Source: Gammaproteobacteria bacterium
Lineage (GTDB): Bacteria > Pseudomonadota > Gammaproteobacteria > Beggiatoales > Beggiatoaceae
Direction of reading: 5' to 3'
Assembly (NCBI GenBank): GCA_003645255.1
Contig: QNES01000022.1
Location: forward strand, 1 to 36,663
DNA: 36,663 nt
Positions 1 through 7,954 of the stretch are shown piece after piece; within the stretch, counting starts at the first letter, position 1, and each line of letters opens with the position of its first letter. Both the position numbers and the translations under genes were made by a program. Below the pieces are notes generated by a model that was not told where the DNA came from, made no database searches, and saw nothing but the letters and a program-made list of their open reading frames with translations.

Positions 1-1
1 A

Positions 2-271
2 GAATTTAGGGATTGCTTTGAAGGCGACAAGATTGAAAATAAAGAAATGGCTGAAAATGAATTTGGCGATTTATTATTTTCATTAGTCAATTATGCTCGA
101 TTTGTTGATATTAATCCGGAAAACGCTTTGGAAAAAACCAATAAAAAGGTTATCAAGCGTTTTAATTACATAGAAAACGCCGCACGACGCGATGATAGCT
201 CCTTGCAAACTTTGACATTAGCGGAAATGGATACTTATTGGGATGAGGCGAAATTAAAGCTTAATGATTAA
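2..271 (+). CDS. mazG: Nucleoside triphosphate pyrophosphohydrolase MazG, C-terminal part
   Basis: This is the 3' end of a gene that begins before the window; the frame is open from base 2. MazG hydrolyses (d)NTPs to NMP and pyrophosphate and clears abnormal nucleotides. About 89 residues are present. The segment EFGDLLFSLVNYAR matches the EExGDLLFxxVNxAR motif of the second MazG domain, where Glu and Asp bind Mg. The following ENALEKTNKKVIKRF matches the family's helix with the K-F-x-x-RF pattern. The end (EMDTYWDEAKLKLND) is the usual MazG C-terminus, so the gene is complete at its 3' side. An ATG at 47 lies inside the conserved motif region and is not the start. It faces the NYN gene convergently across a hairpin. 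Confidence 0.88.
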   Translation, partial: EFRDCFEGDKIENKEMAENEFGDLLFSLVNYARFVDINPENALEKTNKKVIKRFNYIENAARRDDSSLQTLTLAEMDTYWDEAKLKLND

Positions 272-282
272 TAGCATGGTAG

Positions 283-325
283 GTCGGGTTAGCTTATCAA
301 GCGTCACCTGATAACGTAACCCGAC
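283..325. repeat. Palindromic repeat / possible bidirectional terminator
   Basis: Arms GTCGGGTTA (283-291) and TAACCCGAC (317-325) pair perfectly. Inside them TTATCA and TGATAA pair again, so the whole 43 nt can form a cruciform or hairpin. It lies between the convergent mazG and NYN genes and could end both transcripts, although neither side has a T-run. A related GTCGGGTGACG sequence reaches into the last codons of the NYN gene, which suggests the repeat has been captured as coding DNA. Confidence 0.6.
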
Positions 326-331
326 ATTTAC

Positions 332-1024
332 TTATGCCCTGTGTCGGGTGACGTTTTTTTTAGGTTTGGGACAGGTTGACCATAGTCCATCAATATGTTC
401 ATGTAGGTCTGGATGAATAGGATTCCACATAGGATCAAGTATAAAATCGATACCTTCTCGACGAGCTAGTTTTGCTGCTGGAACAAAGTCGCTATCACCA
501 GCGATAAGAATAATTTGATCAACAAGGTGTTTATAAGCAAGACTGGCAATATCAAGACCAATTTTCATGTCTACACCTTTTTGTCGAACATCGTAGTGGA
601 TATCTTCTTCATTTAAGGCATCAATTGTTATCGTTTTTTTTAATAATGCTTTTGTTTTCTCTAAAGAGATTATCCAATGATGCCCATCATAGAGATGTCC
701 TAATCTTAATGCGACTTTGCGTCGTTTTTTTAATTCTTCATAAAATGTAAAACGAAAGATGGCTTCTTCTGATTTAGAAAAATCTATTGCTTTACCAGTG
801 ATAGGATTATGTGCTTTTTTCGTCAGTGGAGGGCAATCGTAATAAAAAATTCGATAAAGTTGTTGATATGGTCCTTGTTTTTTTGGTTTAATATGTCTCA
901 ACAACATATCATACAAGTTTGTAGCAACTTGGGAAGGTGTATCTTCTTTGCCATTTGGAAAAATAGCACGATACCGTTTGATAAAAAAACCGCCATCAAC
1001 AAGAAAGGCTGTTAACATAGTCAT
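332..1024 (-). CDS. NYN-domain (PIN-like fold) nuclease family protein
   Basis: The product is 230 aa and probably cytoplasmic. The NYN/DUF88 hallmarks are visible: AFLVDGGFF near residues 6-14 (Asp10 in the first acidic strand), the acidic pair around VDMKIGLDI (Asp152, Asp158), and AGDSDFVPAAKLARREG at 176-191 (Asp177, Asp179). Together these form the four-acid metal site of PIN-like RNases, so RNA cleavage is the likely activity. The substrate is unknown. Two ATGs sit at the start (residues 1 and 3), with only a weak GAG upstream. The gene lies about 20 nt downstream of a T-run that ends a large hairpin, so its transcription may be attenuated there. Its C-terminal codons overlap a palindromic repeat. 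The family assignment is firm; the biological role is not. Confidence 0.82.
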   Translation of the reverse strand: MTMLTAFLVDGGFFIKRYRAIFPNGKEDTPSQVATNLYDMLLRHIKPKKQGPYQQLYRIFYYDCPPLTKKAHNPITGKAIDFSKSEEAIFRFTFYEELKKRRKVALRLGHLYDGHHWIISLEKTKALLKKTITIDALNEEDIHYDVRQKGVDMKIGLDIASLAYKHLVDQIILIAGDSDFVPAAKLARREGIDFILDPMWNPIHPDLHEHIDGLWSTCPKPKKNVTRHRA

Positions 1025-1043
1025 ATCTTACTCAATCAATCAC

Positions 1044-1156
1044 AAAAAAAAAGCCCCTGGGTTTGGCAACCTTATATATAACTCGGTGAAATGTTGTATT
1101 GTATGATTTCAACGCCACAACATTTAATATAAGAATTGTTGCTTACTGCCAGGGGC
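1044..1156 (-). ncRNA. Candidate structured RNA with nested stems and terminal T-run
   Basis: Read on the minus strand, 1156 to 1053 folds into four stacked stems. GCCCCTGG (1149-1156) pairs with CCAGGGGC (1053-1060). GCAAC (1138-1142) pairs with GTTGC (1066-1070). CTTATAT (1127-1133) pairs with ATATAAG (1071-1077). AAATGTTGT (1117-1125) pairs with ACAACATTT (1089-1097), closing a 19-nt loop. The outer stem is followed by nine T (1044-1052) on this strand, as in an intrinsic terminator. It lies 73 nt downstream of tRNA-Phe and about 20 nt before the NYN start codon, all on the same strand. It could be a small RNA processed from the tRNA transcript, a leader or attenuator of the NYN gene, or a non-autonomous repeat. 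It lacks the SRP RNA and 6S RNA motifs I know. Confidence 0.5.
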
Positions 1157-1229
1157 ACTATTCTGGAATATTATATACCCATAAAAAAATTCCATTTTTG
1201 AGAATTCATTTATGGTATGGAGAATTCAT

Positions 1230-1302
1230 TGGCCAGAGGTGGAGTTGAACCACCGACACGAGGATTTTCAGTCCACTGCTCTACCACCTGAGCTATCTAG
1301 CC
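1230..1302 (-). tRNA. tRNA-Phe (anticodon GAA)
   Basis: The reverse complement gives a full cloverleaf. The acceptor stem is GGCTAGA/TCTGGCC with one T-G wobble. The D arm is GCTC-AGGTGGTA-GAGC, the anticodon loop is CTGAAAA with anticodon GAA, the variable loop is GTGTC, and the T arm is GGTGG-TTCAACT-CCACC. The discriminator base is A at 1230. CCA is not encoded (ATG follows), so CCA must be added after transcription. The anticodon stem GTGGA/TCCTC has one T-T mismatch at pair 28-42, which is unusual but tolerable. A strong promoter sits just upstream. Confidence 0.95.
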
Positions 1303-1324
1303 TTTTTAAAAACTTATTGTGCCT

Positions 1325-1353
1325 ATTCTAAAGCAGATTGAAAACAATGTCAA
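1325..1353 (-). promoter_or_regulatory. Sigma70-type promoter of tRNA-Phe
   Basis: On the minus strand TTGACA (1348-1353) is followed after exactly 17 nt by TAGAAT (1325-1330). Transcription would start near 1318, about 16 nt before the mature tRNA end at 1302. The -35 is consensus and the -10 has one mismatch. Confidence 0.8.
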
Positions 1354-1498
1354 GCTTTTTTTGAAAAAATTTTTAATTTTTTGATAATTTTTATTTATCT
1401 TATTGTTTTTTAAGGTAATTTTTTTTACTCCTTTGAATTAGGAATTGGAAATAGAATATCATCCATTCCCAATTCCCCATTTCCAAAGAAATAAGAAT

Positions 1499-1566
1499 TC
1501 AATAAAACCTCGAACACTAATTCTTGGCTTAAAAGTTTCGGAAGTTATTTAAGCTTCATTCCTAAA
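1499..1566. repeat. Partial copy of an interspersed repeat (TCATTCCTAA end)
   Basis: The stretch with AAACCTCGAACACTAA, TTGGCTTAAAAGTTT and the end TCATTCCTAA parallels 21975-22083, which has TAATACCTCGAATACTAA, TTGGCTTGAAAGTTT and TCATTCCT. The copy here lacks the central CCTG palindrome. Its end overlaps the last codons and stop of the GH57 gene. The rest of 1354-1498 is AT-rich with no gene that I can see. Confidence 0.5.
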
Positions 1567-3211
1567 AATCATATTTCAGAATATCGCCAGCCCGTCGGCA
1601 AATTTCTTGTCCATAATCCGTCCAAAGACCCTGCCCCCAATAACGGTAGCAACTCGTTTGAGATGCCATAAGATGAAAGAGTGCGTTACGATATCTATGT
1701 TCATTGGTGGGAATTTGAGCTTTGAGCGCTTTTTCGTTGAAAAGCGAGCTGATTTTGTCCATTGGTCCCAGGACATTTTCATAGCCCTTTACCCAGGATA
1801 TGTCATTGGTCCAGCTACCACCATCCATATGGAATTGATGGTCTTCCTTTTTCACCGCTTCAATGACTTGTTCCATTTTTTCGGGTCCATCACCAGGGGT
1901 GAAACGATCCCATAAGTGTTTTTGCTTCACGGGTTGAATCACCGGGAGGTCTTTTTCTTTAATTCCCATGGCAAATAGATGTTCTAGGTATTCAGTGGCA
2001 TTCATTAGCGGCGTATCAGAGCCTGAGCAGTCATTGACCACTTCAAAAAATTTGTGCGGAAATTCGTTCATCATGACACCGCCATTTTCGCCATCGGCAA
2101 TCTGAGTGACGATAGGTGGAATTTGTTTGCCAGCGAGTTCCCAACGCTGAAGGTCTCTTGCTTCATAAAATGGCTGCATTTGAGCGACTAGTTTGGTATC
2201 GCTACCTTGCGTTTTGATGATAGCAATAATGCTAATTGTTTCACCATGGGAATTGGTACAAGTTAGGCGATGGGGAATATGTTGACGGTCTGGTGTCCGA
2301 CCGTTTTCGGGTTGCTCTACGCTATGCTCTTGCACTAATACCCATTGATAGCCACATTCTTTGAGTGTTTTTACAAATTCGTAGGCGACATCGGGATGAT
2401 TTGGTAAAGCCATTTCTGAAGGTGAAAAACCACGCACACGGCTTAATGCCTCAAGACCAAAAATCGCCGCAAAATGGTGCTGCCAGGCTAATACATGTAG
2501 TCTATAATCTTGAACTGGAGTAGAGGGGGCGACCGCATGTCCCCATGGACAACCTAACCATTCAACGGCACGCCGATAATTATGATCAAGCGTGATAGTT
2601 TTCAGGTTATCTAATACGTCGTGCAATCCCATTTGGCGTAAGCCATGCAGCAGTGTTCCTGAATACTCCAGCATGATACGTGGCTGTTTACCTTCATTCA
2701 CTAATTGGGGAATAAACTCGCCTATGCGTTTGTAGCACCAGTGAAAAACGGGGGCATTATGGTTATCGCCAATGTATTGGTTATCCCACATGTATTTGAG
2801 ATTACTGATAATCTCGGCTGTCTGAAGATCACCCCCTCCTGCAGGAATTAAGGGCTGGTGCATGTGTAGGGCAATAGCACAGGTGCTACGTATGCGCCCA
2901 AAGTCAATAGCACTTTCTGGCAAAAAAACGGGATGTGAGCGATTGTCTTGAATCGTTTGCAGGAGAATTTTTTCTGAGCCAGAGACATTAGGCACATTGT
3001 TGATATATTCTGAAAAATCGCCTTGCCAGTTTGGGAAATTGGGCAACTTAATGTAGCTTTTCGGTGCAGGGGAAGGAATGGAAGATTTATCAGTGTCGTT
3101 TTGGGAGGGTGAAGCAATGCTTTTCGGTTTGTCAACACTGCTTTTCATTTGAGCTTTGTTGGTTGGCGTATTTTTAGGTAAGGTTTTGGTGCTTTTTGCA
3201 AATTTATTCAT
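1562..3211 (-). CDS. Glycoside hydrolase family 57 protein (alpha-amylase-like)
   Basis: The product is 549 aa. GH57 enzymes hydrolyse or transfer alpha-glucans by a retaining mechanism. Motif 1, HMHQP, lies at residues 116-120. LEYSGTLLHGL (181-191) fits motif 2. GFSPSEMALP (261-270) carries Glu266, the likely nucleophile. DGENGG (373-378) carries Asp373, the likely acid/base. The first 60 or so residues are a low-complexity Lys/Pro/Ser-rich tail before the domain. A GAGG ribosome site precedes the ATG. It lies 63 nt downstream of glgA on the same strand, which points to glycogen synthesis or remodelling, for example branching. Which GH57 activity it has cannot be told by eye. The stop codon falls inside a repeat copy. 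Confidence 0.86.
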   Translation of the reverse strand: MNKFAKSTKTLPKNTPTNKAQMKSSVDKPKSIASPSQNDTDKSSIPSPAPKSYIKLPNFPNWQGDFSEYINNVPNVSGSEKILLQTIQDNRSHPVFLPESAIDFGRIRSTCAIALHMHQPLIPAGGGDLQTAEIISNLKYMWDNQYIGDNHNAPVFHWCYKRIGEFIPQLVNEGKQPRIMLEYSGTLLHGLRQMGLHDVLDNLKTITLDHNYRRAVEWLGCPWGHAVAPSTPVQDYRLHVLAWQHHFAAIFGLEALSRVRGFSPSEMALPNHPDVAYEFVKTLKECGYQWVLVQEHSVEQPENGRTPDRQHIPHRLTCTNSHGETISIIAIIKTQGSDTKLVAQMQPFYEARDLQRWELAGKQIPPIVTQIADGENGGVMMNEFPHKFFEVVNDCSGSDTPLMNATEYLEHLFAMGIKEKDLPVIQPVKQKHLWDRFTPGDGPEKMEQVIEAVKKEDHQFHMDGGSWTNDISWVKGYENVLGPMDKISSLFNEKALKAQIPTNEHRYRNALFHLMASQTSCYRYWGQGLWTDYGQEICRRAGDILKYDF

Positions 3212-3229
3212 AAAATAACCTCTGTTATC

Positions 3230-3272
3230 AGTGTTCAGTTATCGGTTATCAGTTAACTGATAACTGAACACT
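3230..3272. repeat. Nested palindrome of the GTTATCAG repeat family
   Basis: Arms AGTGTTCAGTTATC (3230-3243) and GATAACTGAACACT (3259-3272) are perfect reverse complements. An alternative perfect 20-bp palindrome of GTTATCAGTT joined to its complement lies at 3245-3264. It fills the gap between glgA and the GH57 gene. Related GATAACTGATAACTG runs occur at 26222-26246 and 28890-28912. Confidence 0.7.
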
Positions 3273-3274
3273 AA

Positions 3275-4741
3275 CTATTGAATGTGTTCGTAAATATCCA
3301 AATAATGTTGACCCGAACGATGCCACGAGTAATTATATTGCATACCCTGCCTGATCAGTTTGCGGAATTGATCTGGGTAAGCATACCATAAACTAATGGC
3401 ACGATGCATCACCGTTTCAATAGCCGTGTAATCAGCTTCATCGAAAACATAGCCATTACGTGCCGTTAATGGTTTGGATGAATTGTCTCTGTCAAAAATC
3501 GTATCAACAAGCCCCCCGACGCTTCGCACAATAGGCACCGTGCCATAGCGCAATGCAATCAATTGTGTCAGCCCACAGGGTTCATACATACTGGGCATGA
3601 TGATCATATCTGCTCCCGCGTAAATCAGATGAGCCAATTCTTCGTTAAAGCCAATTTCTAAATGACAGTCTTCGTTATCATTCAATTCATGCTTGAGTTG
3701 CCAAAAATCGTTGTTAATGCTCGCTTCTGGACTTGAGCCTAATAGGACAAATTGAGCCTCATTTTGTAAAGCGTAAAAAATGCCATGTCGAATAAGATGG
3801 ACTCCTTTTTGAACATCCAAACGACCTACATAAGCAATAATAGGTTTAAAGGCTTGGCGTAGTAGTAGCCTATCGCGCAAGGCACTTTTATTACCATATT
3901 TATTGTCTAAGGTAACCGCAGTATAGTGATAAGGAATGAGGGGATCAATCTCCGGATTCCACACTTCATAATCTAATCCATTGAGAACACCACAAAATTT
4001 ATTTTGGTGCTTATGTAAAGTGTCATTTAATCCATATCCTTGATCAGTATGACGCGCTTCTCCAGCATGTTTTGGCGACACTGTTGTCACGAAATTTGAG
4101 TAAACAATACCGCCTTTCATAAAATTCAATGCACTTGGGTGGGTATTATCTTTAAGACGATCCGGATGGTGGTAATATTCAGCTCTATCCAATTTGGTAG
4201 CTGATAAAATATCTATCCCGGTTATGCCTTGATACCTAAAATTGTGAATCGTGTAGCAAACCCGGGAATGATGCATACCCTGGTGTTGGTATATTTCATA
4301 GAGCAATACGGGGACTAAGCCCGTTTGCCAGTCATGGCAATGGATAATATTGGGATGCCTATTGCTTTTGAGCAAAAATTCAAGGGAAGCTTTGCTGAAA
4401 AAAGCAAATCGCATCGCATCGTCAGGGAAACCATAATAACGTTCCCGATGGAAAAAATTATTATTAGAATGGGGTTCAATAAAGAAACATTTTCGCCCCT
4501 GTACGGAGCCAAACCATACAGTACAATGGATTGCACCATCATCCCAAGGTACCAATAGGTCCTGGTAAGCAACATTAAGATCCCAGATATGGTCATAGCG
4601 CATGCAATCGTACTTAGGCAAAATAATTTCCACCTCATTGCCCCGAATTTCCAACTCTCTACTGAGACCATAAACAACATCAGCTAAACCACCGACTTTA
4701 GATACGGGGGCGCATTCAGATGCAATCATAACGATATACAT
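3275..4741 (-). CDS. glgA: Glycogen synthase (ADP-glucose type, GT5)
   Basis: The product is 488 aa, the normal size for bacterial GlgA. It adds glucose from ADP-glucose to the growing alpha-1,4-glucan in the cytoplasm. The N-terminus contains KVGGLADV at residues 15-22, the GT5 ADP-glucose motif with Lys15. The second Rossmann domain carries YVGRLDVQKG and, near residues 379-388, MPSMYEPCGL with the catalytic Glu, followed by the RSVGGL glycine motif. A strong AAGGAG site sits six nt upstream of the ATG. It is the first gene of a likely operon with the downstream GH57 gene. An alternative role with UDP-glucose or in alpha-maltose metabolism cannot be excluded. Confidence 0.93.
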   Translation of the reverse strand: MYIVMIASECAPVSKVGGLADVVYGLSRELEIRGNEVEIILPKYDCMRYDHIWDLNVAYQDLLVPWDDGAIHCTVWFGSVQGRKCFFIEPHSNNNFFHRERYYGFPDDAMRFAFFSKASLEFLLKSNRHPNIIHCHDWQTGLVPVLLYEIYQHQGMHHSRVCYTIHNFRYQGITGIDILSATKLDRAEYYHHPDRLKDNTHPSALNFMKGGIVYSNFVTTVSPKHAGEARHTDQGYGLNDTLHKHQNKFCGVLNGLDYEVWNPEIDPLIPYHYTAVTLDNKYGNKSALRDRLLLRQAFKPIIAYVGRLDVQKGVHLIRHGIFYALQNEAQFVLLGSSPEASINNDFWQLKHELNDNEDCHLEIGFNEELAHLIYAGADMIIMPSMYEPCGLTQLIALRYGTVPIVRSVGGLVDTIFDRDNSSKPLTARNGYVFDEADYTAIETVMHRAISLWYAYPDQFRKLIRQGMQYNYSWHRSGQHYLDIYEHIQ

Positions 4742-4771
4742 TTGTCTCTCCTTAAAAATTATTTCTATATA

Positions 4772-4838
4772 GGGCAGACACGTAGGTCTGCCCCTACAGG
4801 TAGATTCACGTAAGGGCGAACTTTCGTTATCGCCCTTC
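4772..4838. repeat. Two adjacent hairpin repeats between nadC and glgA
   Basis: GGGCAGAC (4772-4779) pairs with GTCTGCCC (4786-4793). A second hairpin has arms GGGCGA and TCGCCC within about 4814-4835. The same pair of motifs, in the order GTCTGCCC then GGGGCGAA, recurs at 18235-18317 and 28714-28793. It may act as a terminator or be a repeat relic. Confidence 0.6.
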
Positions 4839-4860
4839 AGCCGTTGTATCGTTAAAATGA

Positions 4861-5700
4861 CTAGGTTTGCATACGCATAGATAAATCGACTGCCTGTACA
4901 TTTTTAGTCATAGCACCAACAGAAATAAAATCTACCCCCGTTTCAGCAATGGCACGAATTGTTTCCTTAGTTATCCCACCTGACGCTTCTAATTTTACTT
5001 CACCCTGTACAAGCATTACCGCTTCACGCAATTGTGGCAAACTAAAGTTATCTAATAATAGACTGTCGGCTTTTGCAGTTAAAGCTTCTTTTACTTGTTC
5101 TAACGTTTCTACTTCCACTTCTACTGGTAAATGGGCAACATAATGTCGAGCCGCAGTAACCGCCTGTGTGATAGAACCCGCAGCGACGATATGATTTTCT
5201 TTAATTAAAAAAGCGTCATATAAACCCATACGGTGATTGGTGCCGCCACCACAACGTACCGCATATTTTTGGGCGCGACGTAAACATGGCAAGGTTTTGC
5301 GTGTATCTAATATACAAGCCTTTGTGCCGCTAACCGTTTTCACATAACTTTGTACCTGGGTTGCGGTGCCTGATAGTAATTGTAAAAAATTTAGGGCAGT
5401 GCGTTCTCCTGTCAGCAAAATATGTGCTTGCCCTGACAAATGACATAAAATTTGATTAGGATGAATTATTTCACCATCTCTGGCAAGCCAGGTGATTTGC
5501 ACTTGATTATCAAGTTGCTTAAATACTTCATCAAACCAAGCGATACCACATAGGATGGCTTTTTCACGACTGATAACTTGAGCTTTAGCTAGTGTATCTG
5601 TGGCAATTAATTGGGCAGTGATATCGCCGTTGCCAATATCTTCGGCTAAAGCGCGTTCTACCGTTTCTTTAATATCTGTGGGTAATGATTGAGTGTCCAT
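4861..5700 (-). CDS. nadC: Nicotinate-nucleotide pyrophosphorylase (quinolinate phosphoribosyltransferase)
   Basis: The product is 279 aa when started at ATG 5700. It converts quinolinate and PRPP to nicotinate mononucleotide in de novo NAD synthesis. Family signatures are the N-terminal ALAEDIGNGDIT, the LDTRKTLPCLRRAQKYAV substrate loop, GGGTNHRMGL with phosphate-binding Arg and His, EVEVETLEQ, LLDN and the C-terminal EASGGI and DFISVGAMT. The frame stays open upstream to a TTG at 5730. Those ten codons are an AATTCACAATTCACAATT-type intergenic repeat, and the family aligns from the ATG, so I prefer the ATG. The gene follows the aspartic protease gene on the same strand. Confidence 0.93.
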   Translation of the reverse strand: MDTQSLPTDIKETVERALAEDIGNGDITAQLIATDTLAKAQVISREKAILCGIAWFDEVFKQLDNQVQITWLARDGEIIHPNQILCHLSGQAHILLTGERTALNFLQLLSGTATQVQSYVKTVSGTKACILDTRKTLPCLRRAQKYAVRCGGGTNHRMGLYDAFLIKENHIVAAGSITQAVTAARHYVAHLPVEVEVETLEQVKEALTAKADSLLLDNFSLPQLREAVMLVQGEVKLEASGGITKETIRAIAETGVDFISVGAMTKNVQAVDLSMRMQT

Positions 5701-5726
5701 TAATTGTGAATTGTGAATTTCTTTTT

Positions 5727-6242
5727 TCAAGGATATTGACGTAAAATCAGCTTATTGCCACGTTGGGTAAATTCTAAGTGCTTAAGAAAGCTCATTCCTA
5801 ACAAAATTTCTTCTGTTTCCATGTATGGGTTAATTGTAGCACGTACCCCTTCTAATTCAATTTCCCCCAAAGCAATGTGTTCCAATCTAGTGCTATAAGT
5901 TGTGATTGTTCCATTGGCGGTGTTAACACGCATGGGAGTACCTTGCCGTAAATTCAGACGACGTGCAATCAGCTCTGGAATAGAAACTATCGTCGCCCCC
6001 GTATCCAGAAAAAATACGACAGGCTGATTATTAATGGTGCCATTAGCCACATAATGCCCACTACGATTGCGTTGTAATATTACCTCACGAGTGCCATCCG
6101 GCTTATATTGAGTGCTTAAATCCTGATTAGGATTGTTTTGTTTATCCAAAAAATGATTGAAAAGTAAGGTTAATACACCTAGCATGAACAACCAGGCGAC
6201 ATAAATCATACCCTTACCAAGGCGTTGTGAACTTTGTTTCAT
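5727..6242 (-). CDS. Membrane-anchored retropepsin-like (clan AA) aspartic protease
   Basis: The product is 171 aa from ATG 6242. Residues 11-27 form one hydrophobic helix, so the catalytic domain probably faces the periplasm. FFLDTGATIVSIP contains the D-T-G catalytic triplet, and ILLGMSFLKHLEF near the C-terminus is the matching psi-loop strand. One D-T-G per chain implies a homodimer, as in retropepsins. This is the TIGR02281-type family of proteobacteria, whose substrates are generally unknown. The frame extends upstream to 6377, but that would overlap the divergent DUF1538 gene, and the added residues look non-coding (AT-rich). It ends about 26 nt before the nadC ATG, so cotranscription is likely. 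Confidence 0.85.
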   Translation of the reverse strand: MKQSSQRLGKGMIYVAWLFMLGVLTLLFNHFLDKQNNPNQDLSTQYKPDGTREVILQRNRSGHYVANGTINNQPVVFFLDTGATIVSIPELIARRLNLRQGTPMRVNTANGTITTYSTRLEHIALGEIELEGVRATINPYMETEEILLGMSFLKHLEFTQRGNKLILRQYP

Positions 6243-6368
6243 AATATTGTCAGGTGCTTTGATTAGGAAATATGTTATAATACTCGAAGAATTATTTTTG
6301 TTAATTATTTTTATTGATACCTCAAATTTTCTTTGAATGGAAATCATAATATCAAATAGCCCTTTAAT

Positions 6369-7103
6369 GTGAAACAATTACGCGCCCTTTGGTTTTCACT
6401 ACTCAATAGTGCCCGCGATCTAACACCTATTATAGTAGTCATTGCATTTTTTCAATTTGCTGTATTACAACAACCCATTCCCAATTTAGGCGAACTATTA
6501 GTCGGCATTTTTTTAGTGATGCTAGGATTGAGTCTATTTGTCTATGGATTAGAAATGGCTTTATTTCCATTGGGAGAAAATATCGCTTATGCCTTTGCTC
6601 GCAAAGGTAACCTGTGGTGGTTACTGATTTTTTCCTTTTCCCTGGGCATGGGTACCACGGTAGCAGAACCGGCGTTGATCGCCGTCGCCGATGAAGCCGC
6701 GAAGGTTGCCGCTGTCGGTGGTATTATTGAGCAGACGGAAGCCGCTAAACAGAGTTATGCTAATGGCTTACGTCTAACGGTGGCATTATCGGTAGGATTT
6801 GCCATTGTTATAGGGGTTCTTCGTATCATTAAAGGATGGCCTATACACTATTTAATTATCATCGGGTATATTGGTATCATCATCATGACACCTTTTGCAC
6901 CTGCATGGATTATTGGTATCGCTTACGATTCTGGCGGTGTGACAACATCTACCATTACGGTACCCCTGGTGACCGCCCTGGGTGTCGGACTGGCTTCCAG
7001 TATTAAAGATCGTAATCCAATGATTGACGGTTTTGGCTTGATAGCCTTTGCTTCGTTAACACCCATCATATTTGTTATGATTTACGGTATATTGGTACAA
7101 TGA
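6369..7103 (+). CDS. DUF1538 family membrane protein, first copy
   Basis: The product is 244 aa, starting at GTG 6369 (an ATG two bases earlier is followed at once by a stop). It is very hydrophobic, with roughly six or seven membrane segments. It has two motifs I associate with DUF1538 proteins: [12 protein letters not shown] in the middle and [16 protein letters not shown] near the C-terminus. The same motifs recur in the next gene, whose ATG overlaps this gene's stop by 4 bp. The paralogues therefore probably form a heteromeric carrier with two pseudo-symmetric halves. The transported substrate is unknown. The downstream PII-like and CBS genes suggest control by nucleotide or metabolite binding. 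No clear ribosome site is visible. Confidence 0.85.
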   Translation: MKQLRALWFSLLNSARDLTPIIVVIAFFQFAVLQQPIPNLGELLVGIFLVMLGLSLFVYGLEMALFPLGENIAYAFARKGNLWWLLIFSFSLGMGTTVAEPALIAVADEAAKVAAVGGIIEQTEAAKQSYANGLRLTVALSVGFAIVIGVLRIIKGWPIHYLIIIGYIGIIIMTPFAPAWIIGIAYDSGGVTTSTITVPLVTALGVGLASSIKDRNPMIDGFGLIAFASLTPIIFVMIYGILVQ

Positions 7104-7876
7104 ACGGCTTAATCGACTTTTTCGTTATTTTATTAGAAACGGTGCGGGATGTACTCCCTATCGTGGTTATTATTTTCGGCTTCCAATTTCTTGTTATACG
7201 CCGAGCCATTCCCCAAATTAAGAATGTCTTATTGGGATTAATCTATGTGATTTTAGGATTGGCACTTTTTCTACAAGGATTGGAGCAAGCCCTATTTCCT
7301 TTAGGTAAATTGATGGCAAGCCAACTAACCGATCCAAGTTTTATCTACCCTGGAATAAAACAAGTCAGTGATTTTCTACCGCATTGGACAGATTATAAAT
7401 GGGTGTACTTATTTGCAGCCGCTATCGGCTTTTCAACCACGATTGCTGAACCTTCACTAATTGCCGTCGCTATTAAAGCTGAAAAAGTTTCAGGTGGCAC
7501 CATTACCATTTGGGGTTTACGGATTGCCGTCGCCATTGGTGTGGCGATTGGTATTGCTTTAGGTACTTTTCGTATTGTAACCGGGACTCCGTTACATTAC
7601 TACATCATAATAGGCTATATTATAGTGGTTATACAAACTTTTTATGCGCCTCGTATGATTGTCCCTTTAGCTTACGACTCTGGAGGTGTTACCACATCTA
7701 CTGTTACAGTGCCGTTAGTAGCTGCTCTTGGCTTAGGATTGGCTGCGACAATTCCAGGGCGTAGTCCTTTAATAGATGGTTTTGGCTTAATTGCTTTTGC
7801 CAGCCTATTTCCTATAATGACAGTTATGGGTTATGCACAGTTAAGTCAGTTTTTATATCGAAAAAAGAGCCATTAA
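7100..7876 (+). CDS. DUF1538 family membrane protein, second copy
   Basis: The product is 258 aa with an ATG overlapping the previous stop (ATGA). Its order of features is the same as its neighbour's: an N-terminal membrane pair, [13 protein letters not shown], a central membrane pair, then [16 protein letters not shown] and [16 protein letters not shown] longer extracytoplasmic or cytoplasmic loop ([11 protein letters not shown] to HWTDYKW) sets it apart from the first copy. Translational coupling fits equal production of two subunits. It is followed by a perfect 13-bp hairpin and then the PII-like gene. Confidence 0.85.
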   Translation: MNGLIDFFVILLETVRDVLPIVVIIFGFQFLVIRRAIPQIKNVLLGLIYVILGLALFLQGLEQALFPLGKLMASQLTDPSFIYPGIKQVSDFLPHWTDYKWVYLFAAAIGFSTTIAEPSLIAVAIKAEKVSGGTITIWGLRIAVAIGVAIGIALGTFRIVTGTPLHYYIIIGYIIVVIQTFYAPRMIVPLAYDSGGVTTSTVTVPLVAALGLGLAATIPGRSPLIDGFGLIAFASLFPIMTVMGYAQLSQFLYRKKSH

Positions 7877-7905
7877 AAATACTATTTTTGGCAAAAATAG
7901 TATTT
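7877..7905 (+). terminator. Intercistronic hairpin in the DUF1538-PII unit
   Basis: AAATACTATTTTT (7877-7889) and AAAAATAGTATTT (7893-7905) are perfect reverse complements with a GGC loop, directly after the DUF1538 stop. The stem is AU-rich and followed only by CTTTAAA, so it is more likely a partial terminator or mRNA-end stabiliser than a strong stop. It could set different levels for transporter and regulator. Confidence 0.5.
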
Positions 7906-7954
7906 CTTTAAACCTTTCATTATAAATTCAAACCTTTTTCATTTTTGGAGATAA

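Noticed and set aside
1044-1156. Identity as SRP RNA, 6S RNA or a retron RNA
   Set aside because: There is no GGAAGCAGCC-type SRP motif, no open-bubble 6S layout and no reverse transcriptase nearby.
1607-1915. 102-codon open frame antisense to the GH57 gene
   Set aside because: It is a shadow of a well-supported gene with no motif or start signal of its own.
5701-5730. TTG start for nadC overlapping the protease gene
   Set aside because: The added codons are an AATTCACAATT repeat, and family homology starts at ATG 5700.
6243-6377. N-terminal extension of the aspartic protease
   Set aside because: It would overlap the divergent DUF1538 start and adds AT-rich residues ahead of the membrane anchor.
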